Below, one piece after another: positions 11,958-22,775 of a DNA stretch of 64,000 nt (its first letter is position 1; the number at the start of each line of letters is the position of its first letter). Source of the stretch: Adineta steineri (Eukaryota; Rotifera; Eurotatoria; Adinetida; Adinetidae); the NCBI GenBank assembly GCA_905250115.1, contig CAJNOI010000198.1:89185-153184 (forward strand), written 5' to 3'. The notes below the pieces were generated by a model. It made no database searches and was not told the origin of the DNA. It saw only the letters and a list, made by a program, of their open reading frames with translations. Both the position numbers and the translations under genes were made by a program.

Positions 11958-13878
11958 ATGGATAATTTGCCAGATACACAAAGTGAATTAAACGCTGAAT
12001 CGAGCTCAACATCTGAAGACGATCTTGATCCTCGAATTCAAGTTCGCATTTGTTTTTTAAATTTTCATATATTTAATTTATTTTTGTTATAATTAAGATT
12101 GAATTTGATCGATTAAATTATGCTAATGAAGCAATTAATAGTTTAGAACTACAACTCGATGTAATCTATTGTAAAAATTCTTTCTTTTTATCTTCATTTA
12201 TTTTAATAGGATGCTCGAAAAACATTAAAAGAACTCTGGAATATATCACAAGAAGAATTATGTTTATTAGAAAAAAGTATTGGTACATCTGTTGCTAAAG
12301 CTAAAAGTTATTATGAAGCTCGAATTAAACTTCGAGAAGCTAAAGAAATCTTAACTAAAGCTAAACATCGATTTGAACGTGCACAAGCATTACATGTTGC
12401 TGCAAAAGAATTAGCTATTGCTTCGGTAAGATTTATTTTAAGTTAGTTTAATATATATAGATTTAACTTATATAGGCTGATTATATTGATGAAGCTGAAC
12501 AATCAAGCGAACATGCTACAGAATGGAGTGAAACCTATCATCAAGCTGTTGAAAAAGTTTATTATAATACTTGTTTTTCTAAAATCAACTCAACTATCTT
12601 ATATTTTTAGGCAGCGAATGCTGAACGAGAAAAATATTTAGCTGATTTTGATCAACAACGTGCTGAAGTAACTTATTCTGAAATAGAAGCATTAGTTCAA
12701 AAATTAGAAAAAGATTCTCGACGTTCAATCAATAAATCAAAGTATAGACAAAACTATATATATATATATATATATGTATGTTATATTGTTTTTTATAGAC
12801 CATATTATGAAAAGAAAGTGGAATTTCATAAAGAATTAGAGGTAAGCAAAAATATAGAGTAAGTCAAGTAATCCGGAAAAGAAATAAATCATCTCGAATG
12901 GTTTTGTGATGTGGAAGAAGAGTAGTCCATACCTATACATCCAAACCCATAATCTGACAACATTAATCAATACATATGAAATCTATTTAATTCTAGTTCC
13001 ATAAACGTAAAGTATCTGGCCTTGAAAATTGTGTTAATGAAGCTAAATGTCAATATCAACAATCATTAAAAAATCTTGAAATTATCAGTAATGAAATTCA
13101 TGCACGACGTGAACGAGGAAAACTACAAAATGAACTCGGAGAAGAAACATCAAATTTTGTTGAAAAAACCTTTACTCATACAGAAGAAACAGTATGTTTT
13201 TCTAATATCAGAAAAACAGTTAATATAAATCCTTTTCGTTTTGTTTTTAGACAACAATAATATCACAACAACTGACAATTAATAGTCCAACAAAATCTCC
13301 ACAAAAAGATTCTTCAAATACAGTACTTCGTTCATGTTTACTTCGTACCGAAACTTTACCAACTGGAATATTTACTAATTCAAATAATCGACATATACCT
13401 GAAGAAAATGAAGTAATAAAACCAAACAATAGTTTCAATGATCAATTTATTCTTTGTTCAAAACAAGCACCACAACCAATTCTTATTAATAGTTCAATAG
13501 GCGAAACCATGACATTAGATGATGATCTTCGTGATAGAGTCGAAAGTATTTCCTCACAATTAACAGATGAAAATGATGATCGAACACAATCACTTCATAT
13601 TCTATCTGATGAACAACTTGATCATTTAGCTTCTGTATATCATCCTTATTCAACAGAATTATCCTCAGAAACAGGTATGCATAATCAATCATTCGCACAA
13701 TCAAAAAGCATGATATCAGATTCTATGTTATATTAATTCATCAAAAATCTTTTATATTATTATTTATTTCTATCATTCAGACACAATTGACGAACTTGTT
13801 TCACAATTACAATATTCTAAATTACAAGCTACAACATTTTTTCGTAACCTATTTAGAACTAACAGTATGAAAAACTAA
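11958..13878 (+). CDS. SH3BP5: SH3BP5/Sab-like Rab11 guanine-nucleotide exchange factor
   Basis: Nine exons (11958-12041, 12098-12160, 12210-12425, 12476-12556, 12611-12741, 12799-12841, 12997-13191, 13251-13674, 13781-13878). The first two-thirds is a continuous antiparallel coiled coil with family signatures: DPRIQIEFDRLNYA near the start, AKSYYEARIKLREAKEIL, KSKPYYEKKVEFHKELE, and LKNLEIISNEIHARRERG at the end. These match SH3BP5 and SH3BP5L, which activate Rab11 and bind JNK at mitochondria. The C-terminal third is Ser/Thr-rich and disordered. The first ATG after the acceptor (11954) opens a two-codon frame, so the start is 11958. It lies immediately after SIRT6-PMVK on the same strand, probably as the second cistron of an operon. 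Confidence 0.9.
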
Positions 13879-15657
13879 AAAAGAAAACAAATTAAAGAGA
13901 TAACTAAAAAACACACATGTAGTAATAAAAGGGTCTTTAGCTTTTGCATGGCTATATTTGGGTGCTATTTATACTAATTTTTGCTGCATGAACAATTGTT
14001 TTGTTTATTTTCTCTTTTATTTTTTCCAACGACAAACTAAGAATCTCATTACATTGACAACGTATTATCTGTTTGCATTTACTTTTCATTTGTACTCTTT
14101 TTTTTCTCTTTCTTATACATTTCATTCAACCGGTGGTTATTCCACACATACCTATATATTTAATATTTCATTTTTTCTATTTGTTATATTCCTGCATGTT
14201 ATACCATTTTTCTCATAGTCTTTTTTCTCGTCTTTGTTAATGTATATTCATCATATTAAGAAAAAACAAAATAAAGTTCTCATTCGTAGTATTTCCAAAA
14301 AAATGACATTAAATAAAATCTAAATATATTTGCTTTAACTCCATTAAATACAAATGGTATCAATTTTATGCACAGTTTGACTTTTTACATTCTATCGTAT
14401 GTCAATTGAGACGAGACATCGAATCAATTAGAATGAATACAAAATAAGTTCATGTGATTGGTCACACTAAGGTGTGATTTGGCAAAAAAAAAAAATAAGG
14501 TGGAGAAGTCAAGCCTACCAGCACTCAAGTGACAATAAGCTCAAGCTATCTACAATCCTAATCAATGAATTTCATTCTATCTATATATATAGAGAGAAAA
14601 TTCGACTAAGAACACATATGTTCTAATAAGATCATTAGATGATTTTTTTTCTCACAGATTGGTTTTTTATTTATTTGCTTTTGATAGACATCGCAACAAA
14701 AAAAAAAAGAAAAGATAGCATTATATGAATAATAAAGAGACAGAAGGTAGGGATAGGTAAAAAAAGCGAGAGAACAAGAAATGACGATGTAATTAAAAGA
14801 ATGCTTATCTTTTCGAGTATACCGTGATTGAAGATCCAACAGAATTAATCAATATAAAACTACTTGAAGAAAAAAAAGATAATGTTGTTATTTGATTCGG
14901 TACAAATCTTTATAAGAATTCTCATTAAAAAGAACAGAATTTATGATTCTATTTCCCATAGATTTATTAAAATAAGTTATCGAAGACACGTAATATAAAT
15001 GTGCATACACCAGTTTTTTCTAGAAAAGTCTCGACTTTCGAAAGTACTTTTTTTCGAAATAGTTACTATGATGAATAATAATAATCCTATCAACGAAACA
15101 CTCTTTTCTTCGTCTTTCTCGTAACCAATAACTTTATTTTTTTTCTTTTAGCCAATGAAAAGTGCATACCTTCTCTTTTTTTTTCTTCTTCTTCTCTTTC
15201 TCTCCCCTCTTGTCGATTTCTCGCCAAGAGAGAGAAGTCATGCTATTTGATACGAGTATTGAATCATAAAAAGGAAAAAGTGTAGCAGAATATACATCTA
15301 TTTCTTTACAATACATTGAAATCGTCGTCATCATCATCATCATTATATCCCTTTTTTCTTCTCTCTTAATTGAAGAAGACAATTTTCTAAATTTTTCTTT
15401 TATGATTATGCCATGTGACTAGAGTAATAACAGAAGAAGTAGCAACTATATTGAAAAGTTCTAATTTTATTACTATAACAATAATAATAAATTTATACAT
15501 CTCTTGATTATCCGTGAAATTATCATTGACGTTTATTGCGTCATCTTAAACACTTCTAATCATTAAACAAGTAAGTCAATAATTGTTTTCTTTTTTTTTT
15601 ATGAATAGTCCCAAAAGAAACAAATCTATAAAATAATTTATTGTTTAATTTAGCAAT
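13879..15657. other. Intergenic, 1.8 kb upstream of Cdx
   Basis: AT-rich with poly-T and poly-A tracts and a CTTCTTCTT-rich stretch around 15170-15215. It contains the SH3BP5-like 3' end and presumably Cdx regulatory DNA. Short open frames here (for example 13958-14218) are phenylalanine/tyrosine-rich translations of T-rich sequence, not credible genes. No structured RNA is recognised. Confidence 0.35.
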
Positions 15658-17180
15658 ATGAACAATAATACAACGACTATGTATCCAACAATGATACCTA
15701 CACATTATATACCAGAAGAATCCGCATATATTTTTGATACATCTTATAATGGTTATTCATCACATCCAATAGCTTATTCGGATTATCCACCACAACCTTC
15801 ATCATCAAAATTAGAAGCAATTGATTATGGTTGTTGGCCAGCAATTACTGCACATAATATTCTAACAAATCGAGCTAGTACAGTTCATGATCATATTCAA
15901 CCAACATCTTCACCACCATCCTCAAGTCAAACAATAGAAACCTTAACACCTATATCTTCTGCACATTTATCACAAAATAATTCATCATCGACAATTTCAG
16001 CTACACATCATCATCATCATGTTCATCAACATCTTTATCCATCATCAACATCATCACCATCTTCACCCCCACCACCACCATACAGTGATCAGCCTGTTTG
16101 GCTTGGTCGAGCTGATTATCAATTTTTACATCCAACAACAAATACACCATCATATCGTCATTATTCAACTCCATGTTCAATTTATCCTCCAAATAATTTT
16201 TATGATCCATCTCAATCACAATGGACATCACCATCACTACTTCCAATAAAATATGAATCACCATATAATTCCCCACCATCCCATTTTGAATCATCTGATA
16301 GTGTAAATCATTGTCATGAACAAATACCTAAACATGAACCATCTGAATCACCTCAACAATCAAATTGGATTAAACATGAAAATTCATCAACATTAATGCA
16401 TCCAATTCCACCTAAAAATCTATTGAACGGTAATCAACTGACCTTTATACTATAGAAGAATTTTTTAAAAGGGCATTTTGATTGAAACATGCGCTTCCAC
16501 ATTGGTGTTATACTTAAACATGATCAAAGTGTAAACATACGATGAGTAACAATAATATACTTGATAAGTCAGTTTGTTTGATTGAATTTTGTAAGAAAAA
16601 AAAATGTCGAGTGCCATAAAATGGTACCGAAATACGTGTAGATTTTTTTATGACTTTCAATTGTTGATAGAGAGCTTGTATTGAAGTTGAAGAAAAAAAA
16701 GAGAGATAAGATTAATCTTAAACTTATAGAATAAGTATCCTATTGCTTAAAAAATGTTTTTTTTCTTCTCCTATTGTCGAATAGGAAGAAAAAGAAATTG
16801 AATATATAAATTTTTTTCTCTTTTAGGTAAAACACGTACACGTGATAAATATCGTATTGTTTATACAGATCAACAACGATATGAACTTGAAAATGAATTT
16901 ATAACATCAAAATATATATCGATACCAAGAAAATCAGCTTTATCATTAACATTATCATTAAGTGAACGACAAGTAAATAAACTTTTATTTTTTCTTGTAC
17001 ATTAAATTTTATTTTATTTAGATTAAAATATGGTTTCAAAATCGTCGTGCAAAAGAACGTAAATTAAATAAAAAACGACATGATGTATCTACAACACATC
17101 AATTAAATAATTCCAATGATGCTGATTCACCAAGTGATGGTGGTATGGAAAGTCCAACTTATTATCAAAATTATACGTGA
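15658..17180 (+). CDS. CDX: Caudal/Cdx homeobox transcription factor
   Basis: Three exons: 15658-16429, 16827-16972, 17022-17180. The homeodomain spans exons 2 and 3. It opens with [15 protein letters not shown], the characteristic Cdx N-terminal arm, and closes with helix 3 [19 protein letters not shown]. The exon boundary after the ERQ codons of helix 3 is inside the homeodomain. The 257-residue N-terminal exon is low-complexity (Ser/Pro/His/Tyr-rich, HHHHH near 16006-16020) and has no clear YPWM-type hexapeptide near the homeodomain. Cdx is a ParaHox gene that specifies posterior and gut identity in Bilateria. Tail after the homeodomain is short, about 35 residues. No Gsx or Xlox neighbour lies in the window. 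Confidence 0.95.
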
Positions 17181-17844
17181 TTTTATTTATTTCTTCTAAA
17201 ATGACATTCGATATGTTTTCTTTTCTTTCTTCTTTTTTTTCTCTGTTGGATTTTCTTCTTTTTGTAATTTGGAAACGAAAAATATCTTCAAAATAATATT
17301 TTGATCATTTATGTCTTTTTTTCTTATCAATTGAAACAAAGATAAGATATTATATAGATATACATTATATATATAGAGGACAAACTTTGTTTGAAATCGA
17401 TCATAAAGAATATATGTCTTCCTTCTTTCGACCAAAGCGTTCGTACTACAATGTATAATCATAACAATAGATGGATGTTTTCATATTAAATATGTACTCT
17501 CTAGTACGAATATCTCTAGGCATCATCGTCCGAACAGACAAAAAAAGAATACGAGCGGATGTTCATCAGTAGTCTATCACGATCGTTTTCTCTTTCTTTT
17601 AATATCGTCGGCCATTATGTATGTTAGTATAAGAAGGCTGACGTGCAAATATTTCTCACATATACATACACACAAGAACTGACGTCAACTTGTTTCCTAA
17701 CTGTTTACAAGAACAATGTCGTTTTTAATGTTAGCTAAATTAACTATTATTTAAATATACATATATATATTGTTATTTTTTTCATCCAGGTCACATGAAT
17801 ATCTGCAGCAACAGCAACAGCAATCGAAAGGTACAAATGCTGAA
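17181..17844. other. Intergenic, Cdx to MARF1-like
   Basis: About 660 bp, T-rich after Cdx then mixed. A TTCATCCAG acceptor ends at 17789 in front of the MARF1-like exon, so either an unseen 5' exon or a spliced leader joins here. No NYN or RRM coding sequence is visible. Confidence 0.35.
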
Positions 17845-20800
17845 ATGGATTTAAGTGTACTGTGGTGTCTTGGACCAGATTTTGACAAACAAACAGTATT
17901 CAATTTACTTGGTGATAATAATTATGTTGAATCAGGTTTTGCACAACCTACAACACCAAATTGGTGGACACCAAATTCATCACAATGGAATAATTCTTTA
18001 ATGCAAGAAGCACCTATTTATACACCTCGTTCAGTAATGAGTGAACTTGGTGGTCCTCAATCGCCTACAACAAGTGCTGCTAAACGACCATTTTCAGATG
18101 TTACTAATCGAACAAGTAAAATAGAGATATTTTTTGTTTTAAAAGGCTTATCATGTTTTTGTTTTCTTCTCTAAAAGTGGGTCGATCATTTAATAATAAT
18201 CAACCACCACCACCAAAATTGGAATTTTCCACACCAATACGTTCACTTACACCTGATCTTTATAATCGTTTACCATCATCTATTAAACGATCACGTGTTA
18301 CACCTACATTAAATTCTTCTAACTACGAAACACCATCACCACCACCACAACAAATGCCTTCAGGAGGATCTACAGTTGATTCAGCTGAGTAAGTTTATTT
18401 TCGAAATAGTAATATTCTTCTCTATAATCTAATATTCTAGACGAGCATTAGAAATTGCACTTTTACTTAAAGAACATCCAGATTGTACTTGTGTACTTGT
18501 TACACTTATTCAAGAATATCAAAGCCGGTTAGTTTTTTTCAGTTAAAATATTAATTAGACATCGTATATTTTCTATAGATTTCAAAAACCACTTCATGTA
18601 AGCGAATTATATACAATGAAACATGTCATTGATATTCAAGATTATGGAGGCAATCGAGTTGCTCGTTTATTACCGGCATTTCGTATCCGTTTTGATGAAA
18701 ATCATGTTCATGTATGAAAATACTTTCTATCGAATTATTTGTATTTTTAATTCATAATAAATTCATTTTAGACTCAACTTGAACAACCCTTTTGTATAAT
18801 ACATTGTCCAAAAAATTTTATTGTAAATCCTGATCTTGATTTACCTTTTGTTCAAATTCCATTCAGCATTTTTGCTGATAATGTTCGTCAATTATTAACT
18901 CAACATAATGGTTCAATGCCTTTAGCTAGGTAAACTATTCATATTCTATTTCATATATATAATTTTCTCGTCTATTTAGTTTCCCTCAATGTTATACTCA
19001 GAGTTTCGACCCTTTAATTGATCATAATCAAGGTGTACCACTTGAACATTATATTTCATGTAAGTTTTATTTAATTTTACCTAGTAAAAAATAATCATAT
19101 TTTTGTTTTTAATAGGTATTAAAGATATTCAAATTGTAACAGGACAAGGTGTCATTAAAAAAGTTCAATTTTCACATACATTAGGTGCACCATTTATCCC
19201 AACACCATTTGATACATCAAATAGTAAATGATATATATAATTTCTAAGTTTATTTTTTAATGGTTTTTGTTTATCTTTATAAAGTGCATGTCGATATGTG
19301 TGCTGAAGTTCAACAACGTTTACAACAATTTTCACGTGAAGTTCTTGATTTACTTAAAAATCAAGGTTCACATTGTCGTTTACCTGTTTCGAAATTTGTT
19401 TCTGCTTATCATCAATATTTTAGTAGACAATGTCGTGTTGCTGATTATGGTTTTTCAAAAATAATTGATCTTTTATCGGCTATTCCAAAATCAATTCAAG
19501 TAATTAAATTAACAAAAAATATATTTATTTATCTTTTGAAATTTTCCAGATACTTGGAGATGGAAATAAACGAATTATGACAATAACACATCGATGTCAA
19601 ATGAAACGATTTACTAATGATATTATTCGTATTTTAAAAAATAAACCACAACGATCAATGTCAATTAGTGAAATTCCATTGGAATACGAAATAGCGTATA
19701 AAAAACCATTTTGTATTGATGATTTTGGCATGTGTTTTTTGGAAGATCTTGTGAATGAAGTTAAAGATAATAAAGAATTAGTAGTTGAAGCTGATAAAAA
19801 TATTATTAAACTCTATCGAAAAGGTAATTTCTATAAGATAAAATCGAAAATTTCTTATGTCATTTTTTGATATTTAGAACGAACTGATTTAGAAATTTAT
19901 GCAACAGGCAATTTTGAAAAAGATGTCATTGATATGCTTCGTATTTTACCTGATTTCAGTATACCATTTCAAAAATTCATCCCATCCTATCAGTAAGAAA
20001 ACGAATTTTCTATCATTTATTATCTCATAAATTCTTCTATAATAGTCATCATTTTGGTTATCAATGCAAAGTCCAAACATATGGTTTTTCTCGTTTAATT
20101 GATTTACTCGAAGAATTATCTCATGTTGTTAAAGTATGAAAGACAAACATTCTAATAAATCAATTGAATTTTAATATATATACTTAATTAGATAAATGAA
20201 GATAAAAATGGTGAGAAAATTGTTCAATTAACATCATCGATGATGACACATGCGATATTATTAAATATTGAACAACTTGTACGAAAATCTCATATTCCAT
20301 TAAAACTTAAAGATCTTCAAGCGCAATACCTTCAAGTCTATCGAAATGAACTTAATCCAGAAGATTTCGGTGTTGCTAGTCTTGAAGCTTTACTTCTTAC
20401 AATGACTGATAAACTTGAAGTATGTTTTATTTTTGCTTATTTTTCATTCTTCTTCTACAAATTCATTTTTAGTTTCATTATACTGAATCTGATATTGCGA
20501 TTACAATCAAAGAACTAAATCCAGCAATATTACAATTAGCTAAAAATGTTGTTCTTACATTAATGTTATCTCAATGTCAATTATCATTTTGGCAATTGAA
20601 ACAAGATATGCTTGTTCGTTTTAAACAAGATCTGACTTTAAATATGTGTCGTAATGAATTACGTGATTATGTTGAGGTTAGTTAGAGAATCTTCTATTTA
20701 CGTATAAATCAATCTCTTTTTTTATATTAGGTCATTGATCAAACAGTCCGTTTAACTCCACCAATGTTTTTTGCATATAATGTCGTTCTTCTTTTAAGTT

Positions 20801-21096
20801 CAACTGATGGTCGTATGCCATATGATGATTTTATTGTTGAATATCAACGTCGAACTGGTTCAACACATTTACTCTATCCAACAGATTATGGTTTTCCAAC
20901 AATGCCACGTCTATTCGATGCTATTCAACTTGTTGCACAAGTTCGTGGTCGACGTAATTTTAAAATTATCATACTTAATCCTGAATTTCGACGTATGTGT
21001 CACTAAATAATTAATTAATTATTTTTTTATTTCTTTTTTTTAGTCGGAGGATATACTCATCCGACACCATTTACACCATCAATGACACCTTTTTAA
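17845..21096 (+). CDS. MARF1-like protein: eight LOTUS/OST-HTH domains, no visible NYN nuclease
   Basis: About 15 exons, roughly 830 residues. The first ~190 residues are disordered and Pro/Ser-rich. Then come eight units with the LOTUS pattern (helix, basic strand, YGF/DFG turn, LLD helix). They start near [90 protein letters not shown] and [12 protein letters not shown]. Typical signatures are [43 protein letters not shown], and [17 protein letters not shown]. Vertebrate MARF1 also ends with eight LOTUS domains but begins with an NYN ribonuclease and RRMs, which are absent here. LOTUS domains bind RNA/G-quadruplexes or Vasa and act in oocyte RNA control. The start is uncertain: 17845 is the first Met after the acceptor at 17789, and the frame stays open upstream with a Gln run (residues QQQQQQ). 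Confidence 0.8.
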
Positions 21097-21721
21097 TATT
21101 TGTTTCGATATTTCGTTTTGGCACATAAGTATCATCGTTTTTTCTTTTTCTTTTGTATTGTAACGATATTCAAAAGAAGTTTATTTCATGCTTCTTTTGT
21201 TGTTCATCTAGACTTGTGTCGCATATATTTTCTTCAATATTTCAACTAGAATTCTTTTGTCGAATTTTACTGCTGCTTTCTTTTTCTTTTTATATATTGT
21301 GTTTTACTTTATTCATGTACATTAGACGAGGTAGTTTGTTCTCGTTTCTGTTTTTTACCAAACACAGCCGTATTTTAATCAAAACAAAAAAAACCGTCAC
21401 TATTTTTTGTCTTTCTTATTGTTCGGTTCTGTTTCATTTTTTTTTTATTTCAAATCATATATATGCATGAGTATGTATTTTTGTACCAACATTAGTGATT
21501 ATTTTCTTCTACTAAAAAAAATTCTTTTTTTTCTTCATGATATTATAATATGACGTTCTCATCTGTGTCTGTTTGTATATAGATTTTAACTTCACGTTTT
21601 AACTACATTTTATTTAAAAAAAAAACAAACGAAAACTTTAATTTTTTTGTTTATTATTATTATTATCGTATGAGAACCATCCATTTCTTTTTTATGGGAA
21701 AAAAACATTTTTGCCTTTTTT
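21097..21721. other. Convergent 3' region, MARF1-like and myosin VII
   Basis: T-rich 3' flanking DNA with no recognised gene. A 105-residue open frame is a translation of poly-T-rich sequence. Transcripts from both strands end around here. Confidence 0.35.
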
Positions 21722-22775
21722 TATTTATTCTTTAAATTCCAAATTAATAATGACACATTGAACCAAAAGGAGAGAAAAATTTAGGTCATAAATATGAATC
21801 GATTAATCATCTTGTTTTCCTTCGTTTTCGGCTATTTTCATATAATCACCAATAACATCTCCAATTCCAGTATCAAATGTATATTTCTTTGATGAACGTC
21901 CTAAACGTACTTCGAGAAATAAGGAGATAGCATTTGAATTATAATTTAGATTATAATATGGATATGTTGCAACAAATTTCTATGAAACATAATATTTAAT
22001 TTAGATATTTCATTGATCAACAGCTTTATGAATTCTTTTTTTCTGTTTCAGTGAACTCTTTTATTGAAATAAAAAAACCCTTCAACATTTGGCAACATCC
22101 GTTGGGAAATAGATTTTATGAAAATAAAGTATTTTTTTTCACAAAAAAAAGAGAAACAAAATTAACCAATAAGACGAAGAAAACCAAGATATTTTAAACA
22201 AATTTGCTCTTTATATACCTATCAATAAAGGTCTACATAATTAAAGAGAAAAAAAAGATAGGCGTAGGTTTTGTTTGTTTTCTATCATATACATCATGTG
22301 AATAATCGAATTATGAAAGTACATAATATGCATCTGATTCATGAAAAAATGATCTGTTTTAGTGAGATTCTTTATTTATTGAAAAAATAATTTGAAAATG
22401 TGTCTTGTGCCATTCTTTATTCAACACACCTTCAACCTTTCAGATATAAGGAAAAATTTTGCTTTTGTTTTTGTTTATTCTTTAAATTTCCAAATTAATA
22501 ATGTTACAATGAACAAAAAGGAGAGAAAAATTTAGGTCATAAATATGAATCGATTAATCATCTTGTTTTCCTTCGTTTTCGGCTATTTTCATATAATCAT
22601 CAATTAAATCACCAATAACATCTCCAATTTCAGTATCAAATGTATATTTCTTCGATGAACGTCCTAAACGTACTTCGAGAAATAATGAAATAGCATTAGA
22701 ATTATAATTTAAATTATAATATGGATATGTTGCAACAAATTCCTATGAAACATAATATTCAATTGAGATATATAA
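21722..22775. repeat. Tandem duplication of myosin VII last exon with 3' flank
   Basis: Two direct copies (about 21722-21999 and 22474-22775) are separated by about 475 bp of unrelated AT-rich DNA. They share the intron 3' end, the whole terminal exon and 3' flanking sequence (AGGAGAGAAAAATTTAGG in both). The main length change is a 12-bp deletion in the distal copy. Confidence 0.85.
21803..21979 (-). CDS. Distal duplicate of the myosin VII terminal exon (alternative last exon)
   Basis: A second copy of the myosin VII last exon lies 575 bp beyond the first copy's stop. It has an intact acceptor (CATAG then AAATTTGTT), an open frame of 58 codons and a TAA stop. It encodes [16 protein letters not shown] onward to the same ENEGKQDD end, versus EFVATY in the proximal copy, and lacks four residues (LIDD) through a 12-bp deletion. 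Phase 0 matches the upstream exon that ends in NTK, so either copy could be spliced. Most other differences are silent. The homology extends into the 3' flank (about 21722-21999 versus 22474-22775). Confidence 0.75.
   Translation of the reverse strand, partial: KFVATYPYYNLNYNSNAISLFLEVRLGRSSKKYTFDTGIGDVIGDYMKIAENEGKQDD

Noticed and set aside
13958-14218. 86-codon ORF after SH3BP5-like
   Set aside because: Phe/Tyr/Ser-rich product of T-rich 3' flanking DNA; no domain.
16001-16294. 97-codon minus-strand ORF in Cdx exon 1
   Set aside because: Antisense shadow of the His/Ser/Pro-rich Cdx N-terminus.
21803-21979. Myosin VII pseudo-exon
   Set aside because: Acceptor, phase, frame and stop are all intact and most substitutions are silent, so I list it as an alternative exon, pending expression data.
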